Assembly: GCA_029959365.1 (NCBI GenBank)
Contig: JASCOA010000001.1
Coordinates: 62,001-126,000, forward strand
Reading direction: 5' to 3'
Length of the DNA stretch: 64,000 nucleotides
Source: Microbacteriaceae bacterium PS02343
GTDB taxonomy: Bacteria > Actinomycetota > Actinomycetes > Actinomycetales > Microbacteriaceae
Positions within the stretch are counted from its first letter, which is position 1. Every line of letters starts with the position of its first letter. This document shows positions 7,635-17,111 of the stretch, one piece after another. The notes beneath the pieces are model-generated. The model worked only from the letters and a program-made list of their open reading frames with translations, made no database searches and was not told the origin of the DNA. The translations under genes and the position numbers were made by a program.

Positions 7635-8765
7635 CTATCGAGCGGAGCTCGACGACGGCAGGGCGCGAACGCTGCGCGACACCGTGAATCGGCGGTCCCG
7701 GGCGACCTGCTCGGTCGGTCCGACGAGCCGGCGCAGATCCGGCGCGTACTGCAGGTGCGAGTTCCAGACCGTCCAGAGCACGCCGCCGGGGCGCAGCGCC
7801 CGGGCCGCCTCCGCCATGAGCTTGCGGGCGATGCCGGCGTGCACGGTGGCACCGATGTGGAAGGGCGGGTTCAGCAGCACGAGGTCGACGGAGGCGTCGG
7901 CGAAGGCGCTCATCGCATCCGCTCTGACGACCTCGGCGTCGATGCCGTTGGCGAGCAGCGTCGCTCGGGCAGAGTCCACGGCGGCCGCGGACTGGTCGGT
8001 CGCGACCACGCGGAGACCCGGGGCGCGTCGCGCGAGGCTGGCGGCGAGCAGGCCGGTGCCGCACCCGAGGTCGACGGTGACGCCCGTCTCCGGTAACCGG
8101 TCGAGGTGGTTCAGCAGCAGACGGCTGCCGGGGTCGAGCGCCGTGCCGCCGAAGGCGGCGCCGTGCGCCAGCACCTCGAGGTCGAGCTCGGCGATGCGCG
8201 CGCGCTGCGGCCACACCGGCTCGGTGGGGCGCGGACCGCTCGCGCGCAGCAGCCGCGACTTATGCCGGGCAAGCCCCGCCGCGACGTGCTCGAAGTGCCG
8301 CGCGAGCACCGCGTTCTGGGCCAGGCTCATGTGCTTGACGCGGCCTCCGGCCACGAGGCGGACGGACGGATGCGCCCAGCGCGCGACCGCGCCGGCCACC
8401 TCGTCGAGGGCGTCCAGCCCCCGCGGCAGCTGCAGCAGCACGAGACGCGCGCCGGTCAGCAGCTCTTCGCCGAGCGGCAGGGATGCGTAACCGCTCAAGC
8501 CGGTCGACGACGCGTTGGCGGCGAGTGCGAGCTCGCCGGAGACGCCGTCCTGATGGGTGCGCAGTCCGGCGGCGCCGGCGGCGAGCAACCCGAGCGTGAG
8601 GGCGCCGTAGCGGTCGCCGATCACGACGATCTCGCCGGCACCGTAACCCACCGGGTCGGTGTCGTCGAGCAGGTACGCGTCGGTCGCGTCGAAGGCCTGC
8701 AGCTCGGGCGCCTCGACGTCGGGCCAGCGGCGCAGCCGATCGAGCAGCTCGGTGACCTCAGGCAT
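7635..8765 (-). CDS. RlmG/RsmC-type class I SAM-dependent rRNA methyltransferase
   Basis: A 376-residue two-domain protein. The N-terminal half resembles the degenerate methyltransferase-like domain of the RsmC/RlmG family. The C-terminal half has the SAM-binding D-L-G-C-G-T-G at 232-238 and the catalytic N-P-P-F-H at 299-303, the signature of enzymes that methylate N2 of guanine in rRNA. Which rRNA position is modified cannot be told. Its ATG overlaps the end of hspR by eight bases, so it is translationally coupled as the fifth gene of the heat-shock operon. That placement implies heat-shock induction, but this is inference. Confidence 0.85.
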   Translation of the reverse strand: MPEVTELLDRLRRWPDVEAPELQAFDATDAYLLDDTDPVGYGAGEIVVIGDRYGALTLGLLAAGAAGLRTHQDGVSGELALAANASSTGLSGYASLPLGEELLTGARLVLLQLPRGLDALDEVAGAVARWAHPSVRLVAGGRVKHMSLAQNAVLARHFEHVAAGLARHKSRLLRASGPRPTEPVWPQRARIAELDLEVLAHGAAFGGTALDPGSRLLLNHLDRLPETGVTVDLGCGTGLLAASLARRAPGLRVVATDQSAAAVDSARATLLANGIDAEVVRADAMSAFADASVDLVLLNPPFHIGATVHAGIARKLMAEAARALRPGGVLWTVWNSHLQYAPDLRRLVGPTEQVARDRRFTVSRSVRALPSSSSAR

Positions 8766-9183
8766 CGGGGCCGAAGGGCCGCCAGACGACCACCTGGGTG
8801 CTGCGCTCCGGGCGGGTGCCCTGGCGCAGCGGCACGACGCCGCCTCGGCCCTCGGGGCCGGCGGCGAAGACGCGGCGGCCGGGTCGGTTGAGCACCTCCT
8901 CGGCGAGCGCGCTCTCGAGCTGGCGCACGCGGGCGCGCAGCTCGGTGTTCTCGTTCTCGAGCTCGAGGATGCGGCGGATGCCCTCGAGGTTGAGCCCCTC
9001 GTGGCCGAGCCGCGCGATCTCGCGCAGCTGGGCGACGTCGCGCATCGAGTAGCGCCGGCTCTTGCCGGCGGTGCGCTGCGGCACGACCAGGCCGAGGCGG
9101 TCGTACTGGCGCAGCGTCTGGGGGTGCATCTCGGCCAGCTCGGCGGCGACCGCGATCGCGAAGAGGGGGCTGTTCTCGTCCAT
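8758..9183 (-). CDS. hspR: HspR, MerR-family heat-shock repressor
   Basis: 141 residues. A MerR-type winged helix-turn-helix spans about residues 5-70 (L-A-E-M-H-P-Q-T-L-R-Q-Y-D-R-L-G-L is the classic HspR recognition region). A coiled coil with heptad Leu/Glu pattern follows at about 75-100, then a basic C-terminal tail. HspR with DnaK as corepressor represses its own operon by binding HAIR inverted repeats. The ATG at 9183 is chosen because GGAGGAGCGG lies just before it; an in-frame ATG at 9195 would add four residues. The open frame continues upstream through dnaJ in another phase, which is a shadow, not a fusion. Confidence 0.93.
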   Translation of the reverse strand: MDENSPLFAIAVAAELAEMHPQTLRQYDRLGLVVPQRTAGKSRRYSMRDVAQLREIARLGHEGLNLEGIRRILELENENTELRARVRQLESALAEEVLNRPGRRVFAAGPEGRGGVVPLRQGTRPERSTQVVVWRPFGPDA

Positions 9184-9263
9184 CCGCTCCTCCATCCGCT
9201 GGTCGTTCTGTTCAGGATACGACCGAGCCGCGCGACCCCGAGGGGTCGCGCGGCGCGGATCGA

Positions 9264-10208
9264 TCACCGGGCGCGATCGAGCAGATCGGCCCGCGGGTTC
9301 TCGTCGGGCAGCGCGGCGGCGAGCGCCTCGACCGCTTCGCGAGCCTTGTCGCTGAGGTGCGAGGGCACCGCCACCTGCACGCTCGCGAGCAGGTCGCCCG
9401 TGGCGTCCTTCGACGTGATGCCGCGGCCCTTGACCCGCAGCACCCGGCCGCTGGGCGTGCCCGGCGCGACCTTGAGCTTGACGGGGTCGCCGCCGAGGGT
9501 CGGCACCTCGATGGTGGCGCCGAGGGCGGCCTCCACGAAGGTGACCGGCACGTCGACGCGCAGGTTGAGTCCGTCGCGCTCGAAGACGGGATGCGGGCGC
9601 ACCGTCACCGTGAGGATCAGGTCGCCGGCCTCGCCGCCGTCGATGCTCGCCTCGCCCTTGCCGCGCAGGCGGATCTTCTGGCCGTCGGCCACGCCGGCCG
9701 GCACGCGCACGCTGAGCGGCGCACCGCCCGCGGCCTGCAGCTTGACCGTGTCGCCCGCGACCGCGGTGACGAAGTCGAGCGTGGTGCTGGCCGTGAGGTC
9801 GCGCCCCTTGGTCGGGGCGCGGAAGCCGGCTCCCCGGCCTCCGCCGCCGAACATGCCGCCGAACAGGTCCTCGAAGTTCGGCTGACCGCCGCGACCGGGG
9901 CGCGCGCCCTGGCCGAACATGCCGCCGAAGGCGTCCTCGAAGCCGCCGCCTCCGGACTGGAAGCGAGCGCCCGCGCCCATGGCGCGCATCTGGTCGTACT
10001 CGGCGCGGTGCTCCTTGTCGGAGAGCACCGAGTACGCCTCGCTGATCTCCTTGAAGCGCTTCTCGGCGGCGGTGTCGCCCGGGTTGGAGTCCGGGTGGAA
10101 CTGCCGCGCGAGCTTGCGGTACGTCTTCTTCAGATCGGCGTCGCTCACGTCCTTGGAGACGCCGAGCACAGCGTAGAAGTCCTTCTCGAACCAGTCGTTG
10201 CTGGCCAT
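9264..10208 (-). CDS. dnaJ: DnaJ/CbpA-type J-domain co-chaperone without zinc finger
   Basis: 314 residues. The J domain occupies residues 8-75 with H-P-D at 38-40, which stimulates DnaK ATPase. A Gly/Phe-rich linker follows at about 85-130 (G-G-M-F-G repeats). The C-terminal double beta-barrel substrate-binding region comes next, with no C-x-x-C-x-G-x-G zinc-finger repeats. This matches the actinobacterial DnaJ1/CbpA form encoded in dnaK operons rather than the zinc-finger DnaJ2. Start ATG at 10208 with GGAGG upstream; 17 bases separate it from grpE. Confidence 0.95.
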   Translation of the reverse strand: MASNDWFEKDFYAVLGVSKDVSDADLKKTYRKLARQFHPDSNPGDTAAEKRFKEISEAYSVLSDKEHRAEYDQMRAMGAGARFQSGGGGFEDAFGGMFGQGARPGRGGQPNFEDLFGGMFGGGGRGAGFRAPTKGRDLTASTTLDFVTAVAGDTVKLQAAGGAPLSVRVPAGVADGQKIRLRGKGEASIDGGEAGDLILTVTVRPHPVFERDGLNLRVDVPVTFVEAALGATIEVPTLGGDPVKLKVAPGTPSGRVLRVKGRGITSKDATGDLLASVQVAVPSHLSDKAREAVEALAAALPDENPRADLLDRAR

Positions 10209-10225
10209 GGCACCTCCTTCGGTGG

Positions 10226-10834
10226 TTACTCGGCGGGAACGGCCACGGCGACCTTGGCGGCGCGGATGAGGCGCTCACCGAGGGCGTAGCCGGTCTCGAT
10301 GACGTCGTGCACGACCTGGGTCTCGGTGCCCGGGATGGGCAGCTGGACCAGGGCCTCGTGCAGCTTCGGGTCGAAGGGCTCGCCCTTCGTGCCGATGGCC
10401 TTGAGGCCGTACTTCTCAAAGCTGCCGCGGATCTTCTGCGCGACGATCGCGAGGGGCGAGCCCTCGGCGAGGTCGCCGTGGCTCTCCGCGCGATCGAGGT
10501 CGTCGATGGCGGGCAGCAGGCTGCGGATCACCTCGGCGATGACCGCCTCGCGGTTCGCCTGGCGGTCGCGCTCGACACGGTTGCGGAAGTTCTGCAGCTC
10601 GGCCTGCGAGCGGGCGGCGATGTCGCGGTACTCCGCGAGCAGGTCGCGCTCGCCGGCGGCGAGCTGGGCCTCGAGGGCCGCGGCGGCGACCGGGGCCTCC
10701 GCGGCGGCGGCCGGGGCCGCGGCGGGGGAGGCGGGCGCCGCCGCCGGGGCGTCCTGCTGCTCGCGAGGCTCACCGTGCTCCGGGTCGATGGGCCGCTCGG
10801 GCTCGTCCGGGTGCTGGTTCGTCTCGTCGCTCAT
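10226..10834 (-). CDS. grpE: GrpE nucleotide-exchange factor for DnaK
   Basis: 202 residues. The first 55 are acidic and Ala/Pro-rich, a common actinobacterial extension. A long coiled coil follows (about 60-110, including F-R-N-R-V-E-R-D-R), then the four-helix bundle and the C-terminal beta domain ending G-Y[14 protein letters not shown]. GrpE forms a dimer that releases ADP from DnaK. It begins two bases after the dnaK stop and precedes dnaJ, the standard order. Confidence 0.95.
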   Translation of the reverse strand: MSDETNQHPDEPERPIDPEHGEPREQQDAPAAAPASPAAAPAAAAEAPVAAAALEAQLAAGERDLLAEYRDIAARSQAELQNFRNRVERDRQANREAVIAEVIRSLLPAIDDLDRAESHGDLAEGSPLAIVAQKIRGSFEKYGLKAIGTKGEPFDPKLHEALVQLPIPGTETQVVHDVIETGYALGERLIRAAKVAVAVPAE

Positions 10835-10836
10835 CG

Positions 10837-12696
10837 TCAGTCCTTCTTCTTCTCGTCCTCGTCGTCCACGACCTCGGCGTCGACGATGTCCTCGTCGTCC
10901 GCCTTCGGCTGCTCGCCGGCCGGGGCGTCGCCCGCGGCCTGCTCCGACTGCGACTGGGCGTAGATCGCCTCGCCGAGCTTGGTCTGGCTCTCGTTGAGCT
11001 TGTCGAAGGCGCTCTTCACGGCGTCGTTGTCCTCACCGGCGAGCGCGGTCTTCAGCGCATCGACGTCGCCCTGCACCTCGGACTTGACGTCCTCGGGCAG
11101 CTTGTCGTCGTTCTCCTTGATGAGCTTCTCGATCGAGTAGGCGAGCTGCTCCGCGTTGTTGCGGGTCTCGGCGGCCTCGCGGCGCGCCTTGTCCTCGGCC
11201 GCGTGCTCCTCGCCCTCGCGCACCATCCGCTCGATGTCGTCCTTCGAGAGCGACGAGCCGCCCGTGATGGTGATGCGCTGCTCGGTGCCGGTGCCCTTGT
11301 CCTTCGCGGAGACCTGCACGATGCCGTTGGCGTCGATGTCGAAGGTCACCTCGACCTGCGGGATGCCGCGGGGCGCCGGCGCGATGCCGGTGAGCTCGAA
11401 GGTGCCCAGGTTCTTGTTGTCGCGGGTGAACTCGCGCTCGCCCTGGAAGACCTGGATCGCGACCGACGGCTGGTTGTCGTCGGCGGTGGTGAAGGTCTCG
11501 CTGCGCTTGGTCGGGATCGCCGTGTTGCGCTCGATGAGCTTCGTCATGATGCCGCCCTTGGTCTCGATGCCGAGGCTCAGAGGGGTCACGTCGATGAGGA
11601 GCACGTCCTTGCGCTCGCCCTTGAGGACGCCGGCCTGCAGGGCGGCGCCGACGGCGACGACCTCGTCCGGGTTCACGCCCTTGTTGGGCTCCTTGCCGGT
11701 GAGCTGCTTGACGAGCTCCGAGACGGCGGGCATGCGGGTCGAGCCGCCGACGAGCACGACGTGCGCGATGTCGGCGACCTTGACGCCGGCCTCGGCGATC
11801 ACGTCGTTGAACGGCTTCTTGGTGCGCTCGAGCAGGTCGCTCGTGAGGTTCTCGAACTGCGCGCGGCTCAGGGTCTCGTCGAGGTTGGCCGGGCCGTTCT
11901 CGCCGTAGGTGAAGTAGGGCAGCTGGATGGAGACGCTCGTCTTGCTCGAGAGCTCCTTCTTGGCCTGCTCCGCGGCCTCCTTGAGGCGCTGGCGGGCGAT
12001 CTTGTCGCCCGAGACGTCGATGCCCGAGGTGCTCTTGAACTGCTTGATGAGGTGGTCGACGACCCGCTGGTCCCAGTCGTCGCCGCCGAGGCGGTTGTCG
12101 CCCGACGTCGAGCGCACCTGGATGGTCGAGAAGTCCTCGTCCTTGCCCACCTCGAGCAGCGAGACGTCGAACGTGCCGCCACCGAGGTCGAAGACCAGGA
12201 TGAGCTCGTCCTCCTTGCCGCGCTCCAGGCCGTAGGCCAGCGCGGCCGCGGTGGGCTCGTTGATGATGCGCAGCACGTTGAGGCCGGCGATCTCGCCGGC
12301 GTCCTTCGTGGCCTGGCGCTCGGCGTCGTTGAAGTACGCGGGAACGGTGATGACCGCGTCGGTGACGGGCTCGCCCAGGTACTGCTCCGCATCCGCCTTC
12401 AGCTTCGCGAGGATGCGGGCGCTGAGCTCCTGCGGGGTCCACTGCTTGCCGTCGATGTCGGTGGTCCAGTTGGTGCCGATGTGGCGCTTGACCGAGGCGA
12501 TCGTGCGGTCGACGTTGGTGACGGCCTGGCGCTTCGCGGTCTCGCCGACGAGCACCTCGCCGTCCTTGGTGAAGGCGACCACCGAGGGGGTGGTGCGCAG
12601 GCCCTCGGCGTTCGCGATGACGGTGGGCTCACCGCCCTCGAGGACCGAGACGACCGAGTTGGTGGTTCCGAGGTCGATGCCGACTGCTCGAGCCAT
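10837..12696 (-). CDS. dnaK: DnaK, Hsp70 chaperone
   Basis: 619 residues, the normal length. It begins [14 protein letters not shown], the phosphate-1 motif. Further Hsp70 signatures are visible: [11 protein letters not shown] near residue 170, L-V-G-G-S-T-R-M-P near 310, the linker/substrate-domain boundary [10 protein letters not shown] near 365, and an acidic disordered tail ending D-D-E-D-E-K-K-K-D. It binds unfolded proteins, and in this lineage also acts as corepressor with HspR. First gene of the operon; a HAIR operator and a TTGACA -35 box lie about 100 bases upstream. Confidence 0.98.
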   Translation of the reverse strand: MARAVGIDLGTTNSVVSVLEGGEPTVIANAEGLRTTPSVVAFTKDGEVLVGETAKRQAVTNVDRTIASVKRHIGTNWTTDIDGKQWTPQELSARILAKLKADAEQYLGEPVTDAVITVPAYFNDAERQATKDAGEIAGLNVLRIINEPTAAALAYGLERGKEDELILVFDLGGGTFDVSLLEVGKDEDFSTIQVRSTSGDNRLGGDDWDQRVVDHLIKQFKSTSGIDVSGDKIARQRLKEAAEQAKKELSSKTSVSIQLPYFTYGENGPANLDETLSRAQFENLTSDLLERTKKPFNDVIAEAGVKVADIAHVVLVGGSTRMPAVSELVKQLTGKEPNKGVNPDEVVAVGAALQAGVLKGERKDVLLIDVTPLSLGIETKGGIMTKLIERNTAIPTKRSETFTTADDNQPSVAIQVFQGEREFTRDNKNLGTFELTGIAPAPRGIPQVEVTFDIDANGIVQVSAKDKGTGTEQRITITGGSSLSKDDIERMVREGEEHAAEDKARREAAETRNNAEQLAYSIEKLIKENDDKLPEDVKSEVQGDVDALKTALAGEDNDAVKSAFDKLNESQTKLGEAIYAQSQSEQAAGDAPAGEQPKADDEDIVDAEVVDDEDEKKKD

Positions 12697-12794
12697 TGCG
12701 TGCTCCTTCGAGTTGGTCCCGAGGCTCTCGAGGGACCGGTGTTCTGCTGACGATCGTTCGGGAGAGCCTCTGACGATCGGGGTCGGGATCGCGA

Positions 12795-12815
12795 CCTGAG
12801 TCGCTTGCTGTCAAG
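12795..12815 (-). promoter_or_regulatory. HAIR operator (HspR-binding inverted repeat) overlapping the dnaK -35 box
   Basis: Read on the minus strand the site is CTTGACA-N7-ACTCAGG. The HAIR consensus is CTTGAGT-N7-ACTCAAG, so spacing is exact and 11 of 14 arm positions agree. The left arm contains a perfect TTGACA -35 hexamer, so HspR bound here would block RNA polymerase. No clear -10 was picked out at 17-18 bases. Start of dnaK is about 100 bases downstream. Confidence 0.82.
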
Positions 12816-12915
12816 TTTGCGACGAGCGGATGCGCACGTCAAGTCGAGCCCGTCGAAGTTGCGCCTCTCTGGCTCAACTCTCAGATTGCGAGCGGATCCG
12901 CGGGGCCGGGAGCGC

Positions 12916-12951
12916 CGACGGCGCCGGCACCCGCAGGTGCCGACGCCGTCG
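12916..12951 (-). terminator. Strong hairpin behind the propeller phosphatase gene
   Basis: Arms 12916-12931 and 12936-12951 pair over 16 positions with one mismatch around a CGCA loop. It begins 15 bases past the stop of the gene ending at 12967. There is no U-run, which is usual for high-GC actinobacterial terminators. Confidence 0.7.
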
Positions 12952-12966
12952 CTGCGAGGGAAGCGG

Positions 12967-15900
12967 TCAGGAAACCTTGGCCGCCGCGATCAGACCGGTC
13001 GGGTACCGGTCGCGGGCCGAGACGTAGACCGTGCCCGTGGACTCGTCCACCGAGACGCCGTAGACCTTCGAGCCGAAGGCGTAGGCCTGGAAGTCGCCCA
13101 GCGGCGCCAGGTCGGTGGTGGCGTAGACGCTGAAGCCGCCGCGGTCGAAGACCGTGTCCTGATGCCCGACGATCACACGGCCGGAGGCCGAGTCGATCGC
13201 GATCGAGCGCAGGTCGATGGTCGACTCGCCCGAGTAGGCCAGGGCGTGGACGAAGGCGGAGGTCTCCGGCTCGTAGACCCGCACGGCCTCGGTCGCGCCG
13301 GCCTGGTCCGAGTTCGAGACGTGGACGCGCCCCGTGACCTGGTCGACGGCGATGCCGTGGCTGCGCCAGTTCACCACGTCCTGGGTGACGGTGCGCAGGG
13401 CACCGGTCGCCAGGTCGATGACGTCGAACCCCGTGCCGCGGGTGGCCGCGTAGGCCAGGTCACGCCCCGCGTCCACATCCATGCCGCGGATGCCGCCCGA
13501 GGCCGCGAACGGTCCGCGTTGCACGGCGCCGGTCGTGGCGTCGAGCACGACGACGCTGCTGCCGTAGGCGACGACCAGCTCGTCCGCCGCCTCGTCGAGC
13601 GCGACGTCCCGCACGCCCTCCTCGGTGCCGCCGGGCACCGTGATCGTGCGCAGGATCGCATCCGTCGCCGGGTCGATCTCCCACACGCGTGCGGGCCGCT
13701 GCTCGTTCGCGAGGAACAGGTTGCCGGTGCGGCTGTCGACGACCGAGCCCACCGGGCGCGCGTCCTCGTCCTCGGTCGGCAGCACCGTGAGCGCGGTCGG
13801 CGCGTAGTCCGCCACAACCGGGGCCTCGTCGCGCTGGGCGACCACGAGCGGCATCGGGTAGCCGTCGCGGGCGGAGAGGTAGACCGCGCCCTTGGCCGTA
13901 TCGACCGAGATGCCGTAGACCTTCGAGCCGTACTCATAGTCGCGGAAGTCGCCGACCGGCTCGAGGTCGATCGTGAACGCCGCGAAGCCGCCCTGGTCGT
14001 AGAGGTCGTTCTGGTGCCCCGCGTAGACCCGGTCGGCGACCGTGTCGACGACGATCGAGCGGAAGTCGACGTTGCCCTGGCCCGTGAAGGCGAGCGAGTC
14101 GACGAGCTCGAAGGTGCTCGGGGCGTAGACCCGTACGGCCTCGGTCGCACCGGCCTGGTCGGAGTTCGACACGAAGATGCGGCCCGTCTCGGGGTCCACC
14201 GCGATGCCGTGGCTGCGCCAGTTCGCGATCTCCTGGGGCACGGTGGTCAGCGCACCGGTCGCCAGGTCGACCACGTCGAAGCCGGTGCCGCGGGCGCCGA
14301 CGTAGGCGAGGCCGAGCTCGGCGTCGATGTCCATGCCGCGCACGCCGCCCGAGGTCGGGAACGGTCCGCGCTTCAGCTCGCCGCTGGTGGCGTCGAGCAC
14401 CACCAGGGCGTTGCCGTAGGCCACGACCAGCTCGTCCGCCGCCTCGTCCAGGGCGACGTCGCGCACGCCCTCCTCGGTGCCGCCGGGCACCGTGATGACG
14501 CGGGTGATCGCATCCGTCTCCGGGTCGACCTCCCAGACGCGAGCGGGTCGCTGCTCGTTGCCGACGAAGAGGCTGCCGGTACGGCTGTCGACGACCGAGC
14601 CGACGGTGCGCGGCGCGTCCGTCTCTGAGGGTGCGATGGCCTGCATCGCGGTCGGCGTGTAGCCGGTGCCGCTCGGCGGGTCCACCGGCTCGACCGGATC
14701 GGTCGGGTCGGTCGGGTCGGTGGGGTCCGTCGGGTCCGTCGGGTCGGTGGGCTGCTCGCCGTCGACGATGCGCTGGCTGACCGTGACAGCGACGGGCGCG
14801 AGCTCCTCGCCGGGCGGGTTGAGGCGGAAGTCGCGGTTGGCCACGAACACGCGCTGGCGCTCCTCGTCGACCGTGATGCCGTAGCCGTCCTTGCCGTACT
14901 GCGCGCCGGGCATGTCCGCGAGGAACTCGCCGGTCTCGAGGTCGTGCACCGAGAAGCCGCCGCGATCGGCGGTCGTGCCGGTGTAGCCGACGTAGACGAG
15001 GCCGTTCGTCGAGTCGATGTCGACCTGCCGCGGGCTGATGCGGGTGGCGATGCTCCAGTCGCGCACGAAGCCGTTCAGCGCGTCGAAGACCTCCACGTTG
15101 ACGACGTTCGAGAGGGCGTGGAAGTAGGTCGCGACGACCTTGCCGTCCTCGGCGGCCACGTAGTACGCGTCCGCGGTGCCCGAGATCACGCCCAGCGACT
15201 CGCCGGTCGAGGCGCGGAAGACCTCCACGCCGCGCGACGGGATCGCCGCGTAGGCGAGGTCGTTGGCCGGGTCGACGTCGATCGAGCGGTTCGACTCGAT
15301 GATCGTGTACGGCCCGCGCACCACCTCGCCGAAGGTCGCGTCGGCGATGGAGACGACGATCCAGTTGCGGTTCTGCTGCCCCACGTAGAGCAGCTCGTTC
15401 TCCTCGTCCACGCCGATGTCGCGGATGTTCTCGGGCAGCGTCATCTGCCGCAGCACCGCATCCGTGTCCGGGTCGATCTCGAAGATACTGCGACCGTTCT
15501 GATCGCCCAGGTACAGCACGTCGCGCTCCTGGTGGTACGCGACGCCGGCGGGCAGGTTGGCCATCGTCTGGCGCTGCACCGAGTCGAGCTGGGCGATCTG
15601 CTCGTAGGCGATGGTGCCGGCGGGGGTGCCGGGGCTCGGCTCCTCGCCGGGCTCCCCGGTACCCGGCTCCTCGCAGCCGAGGCAGGGCGCGGGCTCGGTC
15701 GGTTCGATGACCTGGGGGTCGACGCCGTCAGTGACGAGCTTCTGGCCGTCGGTCTTCGTGATGGTGAAGCCGTCGAAGAACTCGCCGTCGGCGGTGCGGG
15801 ACTCGTAGCGCAGCACGCCTTCGCGCACATCGACCAGCTGGTAGAACTGCTGGTCCGTGGCGAGTCGGCGCAGGTGCGCGCCGTTCTCGTCCCACAGCCG

Positions 15901-17109
15901 CGATCCGGCCTCGTACATCTTCTCGCTCGCGGTGGAGCCGATGTAGACCGGGCCGGTGTGGCTCAGCTCGGGGTCGGCCCCGACCGGCAGATCCTGCTCG
16001 GCGGCCACCGTGTTGCCGCGCCCGTAGGCGTGGTCGTGGCCCTGCAGCACCAGGTCGACGTCGTACTGCTCGAGCAGCGGACCCCAGACGGTGCGGATGC
16101 CAAGGTTGTTGCGGCCCTCGTCGAGCGAGTAGACGGGGTGGTGGAAGAACACCACGGTCCACTCGTTCGGGTTCTCGGCCAGCACGCCCTCGAGCCACTC
16201 GCCCTGGACGGCGACGCCCTCCTCGGTGGCGACGTTGCTGTTCAGCGAGACGAAGCGCACCCCCTGGTGGTCCGTGTAGTAGACCGAGCCCGCGAGGTCG
16301 TCGTAGATCTCGCCCTCGCCCTGCGGGCCGTTCTCCGGGTAGACGAACTGCTCCTGCCACTGCGTGGAGAGATCGCCCTCGTACTCGTGGTTGCCCGGGG
16401 TGGTGAGCAGGGTCTGCGTGCCCAGCGTGTAGTCGAAGGCCTCATGCACCTCGCCCCACTGCTGGTCGGAGTCGGCGTCGTCGACGAGGTCGCCGATCTG
16501 CACGACGACGTCGGCGTTCGGGCGGTCGCGGAAGGCGTTGCGCACCACCCGCGAGGTCTGACTGAGGATGCCGTTCTGCAGGTCGCCGAGGTAGATGAAG
16601 GAGAAGTCCGTCGGCGTCGCGGTGGCGGTCTCGAAGTCCTGCCACTCGCTGAAGTTCGTGCCGTCGCCGACGCGGTACATGTACGCGGCGCCGGGCACGA
16701 GGCCGCTCATCTCGCCCGTGTGCATCACCTGCGAGTAGCCCAGGTCGGTCGTGAACTCGGCGCCCGTGGTCGCCACGACGGTCTGCACGCCCGAGGGGTA
16801 CGGGGTCGGGGTGAGGGTGCGGTACTCGACGACGGGGCTGAGGACCTCGGGGCTGGTGCGCCAGGTGACGACCTGGCCGGTGGTCGCATCCGCTGCCGGC
16901 AGCAGGGTGATGCGGTCGGGGATGCGGCTGGGCTCGTAGCGGACGGCCGGATCGACGGTCGCCGCCGAGGCGGCCGGCGCGTCGAGCGCGACGGGGATGC
17001 CGGCGGCGAGCGCCGCCAGGGCGACGGAGGCGACGAGGCCGCGTGCGCCGCGTCGGCGGGCGGGCGGGGTCATGGTCGGGCTGCCTTTCGAGCGGATGAG
17101 GAAGGTCAT
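12967..17109 (-). CDS. Secreted purple-acid-phosphatase-like protein with three beta-propeller domains
   Basis: 1380 residues. A signal peptide is followed by an N-terminal fibronectin-like PAP domain. A calcineurin-type metallophosphoesterase domain ends near residue 470 and has the metal motifs Y-L-G-D-L-Q, I-G-D-L-V-D, P-G-N-H-E-Y, F-H-H-P and Q-G-H-D-H-A-Y. A YVTN-type propeller occupies about 496-785. A (D-P-T)n linker spans about 785-810. Two further propellers (about 815-1100 and 1102-1380) are near-duplicates of each other, sharing long stretches such as V-G-S-V-V-D-S-R-T-G. No anchoring signal is seen at the C-terminus, so it is probably released or wall-associated. The GTG/ATG choice is open: the ATG at 17109 has GGAGG eight bases before it and couples to the upstream paralogue; an internal ATG at 17073 also precedes the signal peptide. 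Confidence 0.85.
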   Translation of the reverse strand: MTFLIRSKGSPTMTPPARRRGARGLVASVALAALAAGIPVALDAPAASAATVDPAVRYEPSRIPDRITLLPAADATTGQVVTWRTSPEVLSPVVEYRTLTPTPYPSGVQTVVATTGAEFTTDLGYSQVMHTGEMSGLVPGAAYMYRVGDGTNFSEWQDFETATATPTDFSFIYLGDLQNGILSQTSRVVRNAFRDRPNADVVVQIGDLVDDADSDQQWGEVHEAFDYTLGTQTLLTTPGNHEYEGDLSTQWQEQFVYPENGPQGEGEIYDDLAGSVYYTDHQGVRFVSLNSNVATEEGVAVQGEWLEGVLAENPNEWTVVFFHHPVYSLDEGRNNLGIRTVWGPLLEQYDVDLVLQGHDHAYGRGNTVAAEQDLPVGADPELSHTGPVYIGSTASEKMYEAGSRLWDENGAHLRRLATDQQFYQLVDVREGVLRYESRTADGEFFDGFTITKTDGQKLVTDGVDPQVIEPTEPAPCLGCEEPGTGEPGEEPSPGTPAGTIAYEQIAQLDSVQRQTMANLPAGVAYHQERDVLYLGDQNGRSIFEIDPDTDAVLRQMTLPENIRDIGVDEENELLYVGQQNRNWIVVSIADATFGEVVRGPYTIIESNRSIDVDPANDLAYAAIPSRGVEVFRASTGESLGVISGTADAYYVAAEDGKVVATYFHALSNVVNVEVFDALNGFVRDWSIATRISPRQVDIDSTNGLVYVGYTGTTADRGGFSVHDLETGEFLADMPGAQYGKDGYGITVDEERQRVFVANRDFRLNPPGEELAPVAVTVSQRIVDGEQPTDPTDPTDPTDPTDPTDPVEPVDPPSGTGYTPTAMQAIAPSETDAPRTVGSVVDSRTGSLFVGNEQRPARVWEVDPETDAITRVITVPGGTEEGVRDVALDEAADELVVAYGNALVVLDATSGELKRGPFPTSGGVRGMDIDAELGLAYVGARGTGFDVVDLATGALTTVPQEIANWRSHGIAVDPETGRIFVSNSDQAGATEAVRVYAPSTFELVDSLAFTGQGNVDFRSIVVDTVADRVYAGHQNDLYDQGGFAAFTIDLEPVGDFRDYEYGSKVYGISVDTAKGAVYLSARDGYPMPLVVAQRDEAPVVADYAPTALTVLPTEDEDARPVGSVVDSRTGNLFLANEQRPARVWEIDPATDAILRTITVPGGTEEGVRDVALDEAADELVVAYGSSVVVLDATTGAVQRGPFAASGGIRGMDVDAGRDLAYAATRGTGFDVIDLATGALRTVTQDVVNWRSHGIAVDQVTGRVHVSNSDQAGATEAVRVYEPETSAFVHALAYSGESTIDLRSIAIDSASGRVIVGHQDTVFDRGGFSVYATTDLAPLGDFQAYAFGSKVYGVSVDESTGTVYVSARDRYPTGLIAAAKVS

Positions 17110-17111
17110 GG

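Noticed and set aside
8758-10419. A 553-codon open frame that seems to join HspR to a long Arg-rich N-terminus
   Set aside because: The upstream part is an out-of-phase reading of dnaJ; a good ribosome-binding site and the normal HspR start lie at 9183.
11203-12750. A 515-codon plus-strand frame opposite dnaK
   Set aside because: Antisense shadow of a strongly conserved gene.
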